64,000 nucleotides of DNA. It comes from Tillandsia leiboldiana. Its lineage: Eukaryota > Streptophyta > Magnoliopsida > Poales > Bromeliaceae. The notes beneath the pieces were generated by a model. That model did no database searches and was not told the origin of the DNA. It was given only the letters and a program-made list of their open reading frames with translations. This document shows, piece after piece, positions 22,023 to 33,580 of the stretch. The position numbers and the translations under genes are program-made. The first letter of the stretch is position 1. Every line of letters begins with the position of its first letter. The stretch lies in the NCBI GenBank assembly GCA_029204045.2, contig CM055076.1, positions 11,570,069-11,634,068 on the forward strand. Reading direction: 5' to 3'.

Positions 22023-25000
22023 AAAAGAAAGTTTCGTCCTCGAAACTAGATCAAGTCCATCAGGAGTCACAAATACCACGGGTAGGTTTCCATCAATACG
22101 CCTCCAGCTCCCGAAACACCACTCACTCCCCGTGATTACTCTGCAACAACGACAACAACAAGTACGGTATGGCCCGATGTGCAATTCTCTCATCTCTCGA
22201 GCCAGAAATTGCAACGGGCATCCCTCGTACTCCAACAATCACAGATCTCAAAGGGGCAAGTCAATCACGGGCGAGGGATCCAAAAACATAACCTTCCGGA
22301 GCTGAGACAAGAAATACAACCGGGGTTCCAACAAAGTTGGGGGAAACCAGATAACCGCCAGTGCAACACACACCAAACCACAACCTGTGTCAACTCAACC
22401 AAGGCAACCCGAAGCACACCCACACGATTAACCAATAAGGAAATGAGCCCTAACAAGGAGGGGTCCTCACTCGGTTACTCCCGAATCTTGACCATCCGAG
22501 TGAACTACTCAGCCGCGGTCTATCATCCAAAGGAACCCTCAGGGACACAACCACAAGCCATGTTTGCCCCAATAGTCCACACAGCGCCAGCTGTGGAATT
22601 ATCAAACTCATCCCCAGACAGCTTTCCTGCGCCAGGTATCCGCCATCACAGTGGCCCTGTCGGGGTAATCCAAAATGCTCAACAATAACCCAACGGTAAT
22701 TCCACAGTCGCTTTAGGAGGCATCACTAAAACTCGCAGATATCTCTCCCAACACTGGAAATACTAGCATTGGCGCTGGTAACAATCTCATCATCCGATTG
22801 CCAAGCTTTCCTGGCACTACCCAGTCCAAGAAACTCCTCACCTCGACAATAATTGTCGATCTCGGCTAAATCCCAAGTGATATCCATATTGGCCGGATTT
22901 CCACCGCCGCTCCTACGGCTCGAACAACGTGACCCAAGAAGGTATGCTTCTGGAGCTACAACTTGTACCTCAATAACTTGGCATACCACTTCATCCACAC
23001 GGGCATGGTAGCACATCCACAAGTGCTCCTCACGCTCCACATCGCTCTGGGAGTAAATCCAAATATCCCCGGAGGATCTTGTTACCAATCCAATCAAGTA
23101 CAGCTGGAGCACAATTCCCTAAATCATAAGAGTGGCAGGGCATTAATCAATCCACTCGGCCTCACTGTGAGCTCGAGATGCCCTACCGTGTCCCGAACGC
23201 CATCTAGACAAGATCCTCGGCTGTCTGATTCTGAGTAGGTACTCGCATCATACAATAACTGCCTGCATATAGCTCCATCAAAAGGTCCTAGATACCACCC
23301 GGACCTGTCTACACTCGAACCATAAAAGGACCCTCACAGTCATGCATCAACGACGTGGCATCACCACCGTGTACCAACGGCGTGGCATCAGGTCAAACAG
23401 ACCCCTCGATCCATCAGATCCTGCAACTGCGCCATCAGCTCTCTCAGCTCTACAGGCGATATCCAATGAGGTGCTATCAAGGGTGGCGCGGTTCCCCGAA
23501 CCACGTCAAACGCAATCTCTATCTCCCTAACCGGCGGCATCGTCAACAGCTCAGGTGAAATCACACCCGGGATCTCATGGGCAACAGAGATATCCTTGAA
23601 TCCCGGTGCCGCCAAAAAGCACCTCTCACACTGTCGCTAAAGCCTGTGTGCTCTAACCGTCTTAACAACCAAACCTCCTCTCGTCTGCCTCGTAGAAAAT
23701 CGACGTCCTCTCACTCGTCAGCCAAAACATCCTGTGGCGTTGTGCCAATCACTCTCAAGCACATGGTCAAGATACCGAACTGCCACAATTACCATTAAGT
23801 CTGCTGGTAACTCGCAGTCTCAGCTGCACTGGACATGATCCAAAAGTCTCCTCCACATGCACAACAACAACAGACACCTGTACCTCTAGTGCACGTGGTA
23901 ATAATTCTGCCTCTAGTCCATGCAGGAATGCAACATGCTCTAACTCCGGCTGCTGTGATGAAATCACACTTGCAACAACTCCATCCACTGCCGTGGCGCC
24001 CTCCAACCGGGCGGCACAGACTCATTCATTCGATGCCGGCGGTTGTCGCTCAATCTGTAAGAAAATGTAGACCAAACACAAAGAGAGCACGACCTCTGTC
24101 TCTGCTCACACTGAGGCGACGAATAAGGTCCTCCGCAGATAACAAATCCACGCTACCGCTGCGCCACTCTGATATAGATGCTGATGCGGCCATTGGGGTC
24201 CACCCGATCTCTGGCATCCCAGGAACCCGTCATCCTGGAAAAGAAATCAGAAGTGCCTCTGCCGGCCGATTTGTCCTCCATCACCCGGCGCCAAGCGCCA
24301 ATATCCTGAACTCGCCTCTTGCGGCATATCCCTAACCAAAGGAACTGCAGCGCCACGCTCCATACACAACGGCTACTCTATCGAGGCATCCAAGATCCAA
24401 AATCTATACAGGTGGGATCGAATAAACTGAAAGGTATCCTGGCGCAATCCACTCCCAGTCTCACATATCCTATGCGCCTCGTCCCTCGAGACCTGGAGCG
24501 CGCAGTTCAACAACTGCCAAAACTCTCTAGCACAGGGAGGCTCTCAATTGATCACTCCATCACCACCAACCACGACTCTGCCTCCAAATGCTCCAACTCA
24601 ATCTTACGAGTCGGGGTGGTTCATCTGCTGAATCTGGCTCAATAGATCGATTATGTCCCCTCAGCTCACTAGCTGTCAACTATCCACCCTGCCTCGGTGC
24701 CTCGACACTAAACATCGGCACAGAGGGGGCTACCTACTCCATCGGTGCCACAAAAATCCCCGCCCTTGAGGATACTGCAACCGGGTGGTCTCAGAAGGAA
24801 GCACTGTCGAGCTGCCCGCTGCTCCGACAACTGTGTCACTAAAACCAGCTGCTCGCTCGCTCTGCTGCTGATAGGCCTCAGACGATCCTGTCATCTGGGT
24901 CCGGAACTCTCTGACCTCAATCCGGGTATCCGGCCCAAAACCAACCGCTCAAGCTCAACTGCTATGACAGGAAGTACACGGGTCAAAACCCAGCGTCGGG

Positions 25001-25095
25001 GAGACACAGCTCGCCACGACGAAACTGCAAAACAGCACAAAACAACGCTCGACCCAATCCAGTGAAAGTCTAAAGCATGTCACCCGTTCCACAGC
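22023..25095 (-). pseudogene. C gag-pol relic
   Basis: Minus-strand fragments match E's proteins. A protease-region piece lies at 24006-23767 (LPRALEVQV... SCPVQL). The reverse transcriptase N-terminus lies at 23615-23388 (AAPGFKDISVAHEIPGV, RELMAQLQDLMDRG) and ends in a stop. A palm remnant lies at 23112-22726 (IYSQSDVEREEHL) with the YIDD box lost. The most tract-proximal part is shared with B near 22265-22456. Gag is barely readable at 24300-25060. Most of the palm, RNase H and integrase is deleted. No protein can be made. Confidence 0.8.
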
Positions 25096-25121
25096 ATTAT
25101 GTTGTCTGCAGCCAACATAAT
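25096..25121 (-). other. Leader hairpin of C with CTGCAG loop
   Basis: Same 9-bp stem and GCTGCAGA loop as in O, again exactly 158 nt from the primer site. It stays intact although the neighbouring coding sequence has decayed. Confidence 0.65.
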
Positions 25122-25278
25122 CACTTAGGAGAATAAACATGCCAATCACTCTTCCCGTCCCTTGGGAGAGGTATAAAACTCAATAAGGACTCTCGCTAAA
25201 AGTCACGACTCTCACGAAGTCAACCAAGGGTCAATCCATAAGCCTAGGGTTTCTAAGTCCACCACGACCTACAACCTA

Positions 25279-25291
25279 GGCTCTGATACCA
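25279..25291 (-). other. Primer binding site of C
   Basis: The minus strand reads TGGTATCAGAGCC, 8 nt from the LTR end at 25300. Confidence 0.93.
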
Positions 25292-25948
25292 ACCTAATCT
25301 GTCACGCCCCGGGGTCGAATCTGCGACCCGGGCTCGCTAACAGACCCGCCATCTGTACGGAAACTGCCGTACAGACGAAGCGTCTAACCTGCAAAAAGAA
25401 TCAACTACGGTATACAGATGTCAGAGCTGAAAGTAAACTACTAAAAACTGAAATCCAAACACTGTACAACTGAAAATAATACAATATCCATCTCCCAAAT
25501 ACGATCGTATAAAAAGTCCTCTGATACAAAACTCAAAAGGGAGATATCTCCAATAAAAACAACAGTGTACAGGCTCTCAATACATATCATCCTCACTACA
25601 ACAGTCTCTCAAAAGAGGAAATAAAACAACTAATCTACTGAAGCTCTCCTCTGAAGGGGCACCGCTACTATCCAAACATGGGTAGGGATCTAGCTCGCGA
25701 CTCCCTCGCCTCGATCAACAACCGCAGAATCAGCAACACCCGCCAAGACTCTGCAAAACAAAGGAGAGGAAGGAAAAAGAAGGGGGAAAACCCCCCCCAA
25801 AGGGTGTGAGAACTACACCAAAACAATGGAGTTCTCAGTGGGTACCACCGCCCGGACCGACGGTCTGCCCACCAAGTCCTAAAGAGACAAAAACTAACCA
25901 AAGCCGTAAAGACTGATATAAAGAAGCTGGAGCCTCTCAACAGCTATC

Positions 25949-26630
25949 ATGCCTCTATGCCTGCTATGCCTGCCATGCCTGCTATGCCTGCCATGCCTGC
26001 CTATGCCTGCCATGCCTGCCTATGCCTGCCATTCCTGCTATGCCTGCCATGCCTGCCTATGCCTGCCATGCCTGCCTATGCCTGCTCTGCCTGCCTACGC
26101 CTGCCATGCCTGCTATGCCTGCTCTGCCTGCCTATGCCTGCCCTGCCTGCCTATGCCTGCCCTGCCTGCTATGCCTGCCATGCCTGCTATGCCTGCCTAT
26201 GCCTGCCATGCCTACCTATGCCTGCCATGCCTGCTCTGCCTGCCTACGCCTGCCATGCCTGCTCTGCCTGCCTATGCCTGCCCCGCCTGCTATGCCTGCC
26301 ATGCCTGCTATGCCTGCCTATGCCTGCCATGCCTGCTATGCCTGCCATGCCTGCCTATGCCTGCTATGCCTGCCTATGCCTGCCTATGCCTGCCAATGCC
26401 TGCCTATGCCTGCTATGCCTGCTATGCCTGCCTATGCTTGCCATGCCTGCCTATGCCTGCCTATGCCTGCCCTGCCTGCTATGCCTGCCTATGCCTGCCA
26501 TGCCTACTATGCCTGCCTATGCATGCCATGCCTGCTATGCCTGCCATGCCTGCCTATGCCTGCTATGCCTGCCTATGCCTGCCATGCCTGCTATGCCTGC
26601 TATGCCTGCCTATGCCTGCCTATGCCTCTC
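25949..26630. repeat. ATGCCTGCC minisatellite in C right LTR
   Basis: 682 bp of the same 9/10-bp units, the longest of the four arrays and 173 bp longer than its LTR partner. This shows copy-number change after insertion. Confidence 0.95.
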
Positions 26631-28231
26631 GTACAACGGTCAACAACTCACAATGATCTTGGGACAACTGTCGATCCCCAAACGGTCCCGACCACACTAG
26701 CACTGGTCTAGACACAGCTACTAGACTTCACTCGGCCCCCCCCCCCCGCCCTGACTCAAGTACAACAATAAAGCGAATATCCGTAATAAACCCAATCTGG
26801 TGCCACCAGTAAAACTGGCATTGCCTGCTCAGCGGAATCTGCACACATGGCTCGAAACCGCGGGATCGGCCCACATGGCTCGCATCCCAAAGTAAGTAAC
26901 AGATCGGCATCTAAACCGTCCGATCGGAAACTAAAGTAAGTAACAGATCGGCATCTAAACCGTCTGATCGGAAACTAAAGTAAGTAACAGATCGGCATCT
27001 AAACCGTCCGATCGGAAACTCAAGAGTGGCACTCGAGGGGAGCGACCCACACGAGTAAAGTATCTCTGTATAGCAGGACTTTGATCAAGACTATGATCAA
27101 AGTGGAAAACTCTGTCCACTAAAGAAAAACCCGACCTCAATCGGATGCAAAAGTACTCAATAGGGGGAAACTCTGTCCACTAGAGAATTCAGATACCCAA
27201 TCTGGTGCATAAATAAATATCCGGTCAACCGCCCAATATCCGCGGTTGCCGCAAAGCCCCACAACTAATCCAACCTGTCCTAGACACCTAGTCCCGACTA
27301 CACTACCCAGATCTCTGCTCGAACCCGAGCACACTGACCACCTGACTAACAAAGAAGGAGAAAGGAAAAGCATGGTTTCTCCTAAGTCAAGTTCCAATAA
27401 GTAGTGTAGCAATAAAAGATGGCCTAACTACATGTCCATACAAGCATGCTTTTGTCCTCAGAAACGATAAAAGTGGGTGAAACATATATTAGCAAAGCAT
27501 GCTAAAGTATTCCCACTATGGTATACCAATCTCACCCAAGTAGGCCATTCCTTGCTTACCTTTCGCTCATATCGGTTGTACATCAAATATGCCTGCTGTC
27601 AGTCATCGAGGGGTGACATCCCCACAAGTGCACTTATATTTGCCATAACATAATCATTGCCTTATACAGTTACTGATATTAAGCTACCCACCTGAAGTGT
27701 TCATTCCAAGGCAAACCTGGGGTCGGTGAAGAGCGTGGCCACTTGCTCGCACAATCCGCTGAACCCGTATCCACGGTACATGTCGCGCCACCTCGGCTCC
27801 TTGCAGTGTTTCAAAAACACTCGCGAACCCTCCTGGGTACAACAAAAGGTCCAAAGTTACACTTTATGCTAAAATATCCAAGTATACACCATCTGTTGAA
27901 ACCAGCCCCGAAGATATGAAATTTTCACCTGCAGAACGGACTCTGAAAAATCCATCAAAAATACTGTCGCGATCGCCGCGTCGAGACCTTCGAAACGAGT
28001 ACCTGCACGTCAATATCCGAGTCCCGAAGGCCGAGTTACAAATTCCACAACACGGTGAGCGCGAAAGTCCACAACAAACACAACTGTAATACTTTGCACA
28101 GCAAAGGGGGAAAGAAGTATACCTTCGGGCGAATCTCAGAAAATTCCCCGAAAACACGACGGTAATCCTTGTGACGCGTAGATCCAAAGAGTGTAAAGGC
28201 ACGCCTCAAACCGAGCTCGTAAAACAAGTTG

Positions 28232-28433
28232 CACGCAAAACGGTGCACACCGCCGGAGTCCGCACGCAAAACGGAGCACGGTGCCAAAACCCACGCGCAA
28301 AATGGAGTCCGCACGCAAAACGGTGCACGGTACCTAGATCCGCGCGCAAAACGGAGTCTGCACGCAAAACGGTGCACGGTGCCGAGACCCGCGCGCAAAA
28401 CGGAACACGCCGTCGGGGTCCGCACGCAAAACG
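28232..28433. repeat. CGCAAAACGG array, eight units (C right LTR)
   Basis: Steps of 31, 31, 18, 31, 18, 31 and 31 bp. It carries one more 49-bp period than the left LTR. Open frames on both strands here are repeat artefacts. Confidence 0.85.
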
Positions 28434-28625
28434 GAGCAGTAAAACACGGTCCCTAACACACACGAGAGTAAGGGGTCAAATCCAATGTCCAGAAGGACGC
28501 TCCAAAACTGTGCTAAAAACACCGCAAAATAACACACGGGACCAACCTCGACTGCGCCGCGCCGCCCAACTGCTCCGTTGGAAAACCTCGCGCGCTCCAC
28601 GAGGCCCACGACGCATCGCCACACC

Positions 28626-29096
28626 ACCCATAATCCTCTCCCTCACACCCTCTCGCTCTCGGTTGGAGAAGAAAGGAAAAGAAGAGGAGAAAGAAAATGG
28701 TGTGCGGCGGGGAGAAAGAAGAAGAAGAAGAGAAGGAAGAGAAGAGGGGTGGTCCACGGCACATGATCCACGGTACACCGGCCAATGGGGAGCCTCCAGC
28801 CAGCGGTCCACAGCACATGGGCGGTGCACCAGGTCCAGGCGCGCGCGCCGCGCCACGTGGCCGCGCCCCCTGCGTGCCACGTGGCCGCGCAGCCCGCGTG
28901 CCACACGGGCGCGTGACAACGCGCCCGCGCAGGCGCGGGACACGGACGCGCCACACGGGCGCGCCACACGGGCGCGCGCCCCCGCGCGCCCGAGCGGGCG
29001 CCAGTGGGGGCCCGCCACGTGGCGGCCCCCGCGCGCCTCCCGCGCAGGCGGGCGCGCTTCCCCAGTGCGCGTAGTGCGCCTGCCGCGCGCTGCACC
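28626..29096 (-). repeat. 471-bp U3 segment present only in C's 5' LTR
   Basis: The left LTR passes directly from CGCCGCACC to GCCTTGG (about 21431). The right LTR has 471 bp between two CACC copies. The segment is purine-rich, then GC-rich with CACGTG at 28854, 28878 and 29016, like U3 of the related LTRs. A microhomology deletion in the left copy is more likely than an insertion here. Confidence 0.75.
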
Positions 29097-29680
29097 GCCT
29101 TGGTTTCCGTGCCGTCGCCTCGCCTCGGGATTCGTGCCGCGTCGCCTCGAAAAACGCGCATTTTATCCGGGCTACAAAACAAACAAGTAAATTATCCATT
29201 CTCAACGATTTCGCGCGCTGAATCCAAAAACGATGTCTGTTTCTCCAAATTCTCAACCGAAAATTTGCCGAAAGTCCCCGGATAGCCCACTTGATCCGGT
29301 TTTCGCGCCGGGTCCATTCCAAAAATCCGATTTGCCAAAATTTCAACTCTAAAAATTCCCGAAGGCGACCGGAGAGGTAATCTTTAATCCAAACTTCGCC
29401 CGAAGTCCAAATTTGACATCTACGCCGCACGAAACCACCTCTAAACACTCGACGGGTCCTCCAATTTCCCATGGGATCTCCTTTTAAGCCCAAAGTCCAA
29501 CACTTGTGTCCAAATTGCGCACAACACCACCGACGCACCATGCAGGCCTCCAGTGATGCAAACTAAATCTCAAATTGCACCACAAATCCATTTCTTGGGC
29601 CCGACATGCGCACAAACAGTCCCAAAGGCCACTAAACCGACAGAAATCTCTTAAGTGGGGATTCGGGTCCTCACAGTGCC

Positions 29681-30288
29681 GCCACGTGTCATACGCCCGG
29701 TGCACGAAGCCGCGCGCAATTCATTGGGCCGCGCCGCGTGCGCCATCCACTCCGCGTATGCCACGCGTCCCGTCCCGGGTGCACGCCTCCGCGGTGGACC
29801 GCGCACCTGCCCGCGCCCCTGTGCGCCTGCCCGCGGCCGCGCGCCGCCAGCCCGAGCCCGCGCCGCCGCTGCCCGCCGCCGTGTCGGTGCCCGTCGTACG
29901 CCGGAACAGTACCCTGCCGCCTCGAAAATCGTGCCAAGTCATCCGGGCTACGAAAAATATAAGTAAATAGCCCATTTTCACCGTTTTCGCGTGCTGAATC
30001 CAAATCTGAAGTCCGATTTGCCAAACTACAACTCTAAAAATTGCCGAAGGCATCCGGAAAGGTGTTCTTTTGTCCAAACTTCGCGCTGAGCCCAATTTCA
30101 ATATCCATCGCGCGCAAAACCACTTCTAAGCATTCGACGGGGTCATCTGACTACTCTCGTGATCCACTAAACACTCTGAGTCCATCACTAGTGTCCAATT
30201 GGTGCACGAACACCACCGACGCGCCATATAGGCCTCCAGAAGCTGCTGGTCTACCAGTAATCTAGTCGTGGGGATCTAGGTTCTCACA
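29681..30288 (-). repeat. B 3' LTR, second part
   Basis: Resumes B's LTR after C and matches 36917-37533 of the right LTR. CACGTG lies at 29683. It ends GGTTCTCACA at the polypurine tract. Confidence 0.9.
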
Positions 30289-30300
30289 TCCTCCCCCACT
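30289..30300 (-). other. Polypurine tract of B
   Basis: The minus strand reads AGTGGGGGAGGA before the LTR start TGTGAGAACC. The GAGGACGAAA-like box (decayed to GAGGATGAAA) lies just upstream. Confidence 0.88.
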
Positions 30301-33300
30301 AAAGAAAGTTTCATCCTCGAAACTAGCTTGATTCCACCAGGAGTCACAAACTCCTAGAGTAAGTACTCATCATCACTGTCTCTAGCTTCCCAAGTCACCT
30401 CTCACTCCCCGTGATTACTCCTCAACAACAACAACAACAGCCAGTACGGCATAGCCCGATTGCGCAACCTCTAATCTCACGAGCCAGAATTCGCAACGGG
30501 CGTCCCTCGTACTCCAAACATTCCTAGATCTCAAATGGGGCGAGTCAATCACGGTCGAGGGATCCAAAAACATAACCTTCCTGAGCTGAGACATGAAACA
30601 CAACAAGGGTTCCATCAAAAATTGGGGGAAACAAGATAACCGCCAGTGCAACACGCACCAAACCACAACCTGTGTCAACTCAACCAAGGCAACCCGAAGC
30701 ACACCCACACGATTATCCAATAAGGAAAAGAGCCCTAACAAGGAGGGGTCCTCACTCGGTCATTTCTGAATCTTGACCATCCGAGTGGACTACTCAGCCG
30801 CGGTCTATCATCCAAAGGAACCCTCAAGGACACAACCACAAGCCATGCTTGTCTCAATAGTCCACACAGCGCCAGCTGTGGAATTATCAAACTCATCCCC
30901 AGACAGCTTTCCTGCGCCAGGTATCTGCCATCACAGTGGCCCTGTCGGGGTAATCCAGAATGCTCAACAATAACCCAACGGTAATTCCACAGTGGCTACA
31001 GGAGGCATCACTAAAACTCGCAGATATCTCTCCCAACACTGGAAATACTAACATTGGCGCTGGTATCAGTCTCATCATCCGATTGCCAAGCTCTCCTGGC
31101 ACTGCCCAGTCCAAGAAACTCCTCACCTCGACAATAATTGTCGATCTCGGCCAAATCCCAAGTGATATCCATATTGGCCGGATTTCCACCGCCGCTCCTA
31201 CGGCTCGAACAAAGTGACCCAAGAAGGTATGCTTTTGAAGCTACAACTTGTACCTCAATAACTTGGCATACAGCTTCATCCACACAGGCATGGTAGCACA
31301 TCCACAAGTGCTCCACGTACTCCAAGTCGCTCTGGGAGTAAATCATAATATCCTTGGGGGAACACCACTCCCAATCCGTCCAAGTACAACTGGGACGCAC
31401 AATTTCTCAAATCTTCAAGACAACAGGGCATTAATTATTCCATTTGGCCTCACTATGAGTTCATAATGCCCTTACCGGATCCTGAATGCCACCATGGCAG
31501 AATACGCAACTGTACAATTCCACATAGGTACAGGTATCGCAGACGAACAACTGCCGGCGTATAACTCCATAAAAAGGTCCTAAATACCACCCGGACCTGT
31601 CTACACTCGAACCATAAAAGGACCCTCACAGTCGTGTATCAACGACGTGGCATCACCACCGTACACCAACGACGTGGCATCAGGTCAAACAGACCCCTCG
31701 CTCCATCAGATCCTGCAACTGCGCCATCAGCTCTCTCAGCTCTACCGGCGATATCCAATGAGGTGCTGTCGAGGGTGGCGCGGTCCCCCGAACCACGTCA
31801 AACACAATCTCTTTCTCCCTAACCGGCGGCATCATCAACAGCTCAGGTGAAATCACACCCGGGATCTCATGGGCAATAGAGCTATCCTTGAGTCCCGGTG
31901 CCGCCGTAAGCACCTCACACACTGTCGCTATAACCTGTGTGCTATACCTATCTCAACCATCAAGCCTCCTCTCGTCTGCCTCACAGAAGGTCAAAGTCCT
32001 CTCTTTCTGCAGTCTAACATTCTGTGGCACCTTACCAATCCAAATCCAAGCACTGGGTCGAAACACCGAACCGCCACAATTACCAGTAAGCCTGCCGGTA
32101 CAACTCGCGGCCTCAGCTGCATTGGGCATGATCCATAAGCCTCCTCCACATGCACAGCACTAACAGGAACCTGTACCTCGAGTGCACGTGGTAACAAATC
32201 TGCCTCTACTCCATCCAGGAATGCAACATGCTCTAACTTCGACTGCTGTGATGAAATCACACCTGCGACAACTCGATCCAGTACCGTGGCGCCCTCCAAC
32301 CGGGCGGCACAGGTTCATCCACTCGATGCAAGTGGTTGTCGCTCAATCGGCCTGAAAATCAGGGCTATCCACATAGGGAGTACGACTTCTGTCTCTGCTC
32401 ACACTGAGGCGACGAATAAGGTCCTCCGCAGATAACAAATCCACGCTACCGCTAGGCCACTCTGATATAGATGCTGATGCGGCCATCGGGGTCCACCCGA
32501 TCTCTCGCATCCCAGGAACCCGTCATCCCAGAAAAGAAGTCAGAAGTGCCTCTGCCGGCCGATTTGTCCTCCATCACCCGGCGCCAAGCGCCAATATCCA
32601 AAACTCGCCCCTGGCGGCAGATCGCTATCCAAAGGAACTGCAGAGCCACGCTCCATACACAATGCCTATCCCAACGAGGCGTCAAAACCTATAACGGAGG
32701 GACTGAATAAACTGAAAGGTATCCTGGCGCAATCCACTCCCAGCCACATATCCTATGCGCCTCGTCCCTCGAACCTGGAGCGCGCAGTTCAACAACTGCC
32801 AAAACTCTCTAGCACAGGGAGGCTCTCAATTGATCACTCCATCACCACCAACCACGACTCTGCCTCCAAATGCTCCAACTCAAACTTACGAGTCGGGGGG
32901 GTTCATCTGCCAAATTTGGCTCAATAGATCGATCGTGTCCCCTCAGCTCACCAGCTGTCAACCATCCACCCTGCCTCGGTGCCTCGGCACTAAACATTGG
33001 TACAGAGGGGGCTACTCACTCCATCGGTGCCACAGAAATCCCCACCCCTGAGGATACTGCAACCGGGTGGTCTCAGAAGGAAGCACTGTCTAGCTGCCCG
33101 CTGCTCCGACAACTGTGTCACTAAAACCAACTGCTCGCTCGCTCTGCCGCTGATAGGCCTCAGACGATCCTGTCATCTGGGTCCGGAACTCTCAGACCTC
33201 AATCCGGGTATCCGGCACAAAACCAACCGCTCAAGCTCAACTGCTATGACAGAAAATACACGGGTCAAAACCCAGCGTCGGGGAGACACTGCTCGCCACG

Positions 33301-33377
33301 ACAAAACTGCAAAACAACACAAAACAACGCTCGACCCAATCCAGCGAAAGTCTAAAGCATGTCACCCGTTCCACAAC
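30301..33377 (-). pseudogene. B gag-pol relic
   Basis: Same order as in C. Protease-region fragment: 32299-31991 (LPRALEVQVPVSAVHVEE). Reverse transcriptase N-terminus: 31922-31680 (RELMAQLQDLMERG), stopping at the same codon as in C. Palm remnant: 31400-31011 (IYSQSDLEYVEHL, then SWDLA-like). A short tail at 30741-30415 may be integrase/C-terminal remnant. E's complete order shows what is missing: YIDD, RNase H and most of integrase. Confidence 0.8.
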
Positions 33378-33403
33378 ATTATGTTGTCTGCAGCCAACAT
33401 AAT
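33378..33403 (-). other. Leader hairpin of B with CTGCAG loop
   Basis: Identical stem and loop to O and C, 158 nt downstream of the primer site on minus. Confidence 0.65.
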
Positions 33404-33560
33404 CACTTAGGAGAATAAACATGCCAATCACTCTTCCCGTCCCTCGGGAGAGGTATAAAACTCAATCAGGACTCCCGCTATAAATCACGACTCTCACGAA
33501 GTCAACCAAGGGTCAAACCATAAGCCTAGGGTTTCTTAGTCCACCATGACCTACAACCTA

Positions 33561-33573
33561 GGCTCTGATACCA
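33561..33573 (-). other. Primer binding site of B
   Basis: The minus strand reads TGGTATCAGAGCC, 7 nt from the LTR end at 33581. Confidence 0.93.
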
Positions 33574-33580
33574 CCTAATC

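Larger units (their letters stand above)
18398..29675 (-). mobile_element. Element C: decayed Tekay-like gypsy element inside B's LTR
   Basis: Target duplication GTGCC is at 18393-18397 and 29676-29680. The left LTR is 18398-22010 (3613 bp; terminus TATCACG, a degraded TGTCACG) and the right LTR 25300-29675 (4376 bp). Polypurine tract 22011-22022 and primer site 25279-25291 give minus orientation. The interior is a stop-ridden gag-pol relic like that of B. LTR lengths differ through repeat-number changes and one 471-bp segment. Confidence 0.92.
25300..29675 (-). repeat. C 5' LTR
   Basis: Begins TGTCACGCCCCGGGG and ends GGTCCTCACA on plus. It holds the minisatellite 25949-26630 (682 bp), three 44-bp repeats (26890-27021), the eight-unit CGCAAAACGG array (28232-28433) and a 471-bp GC-rich segment (28626-29096) missing from the other LTR. 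Confidence 0.92.
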
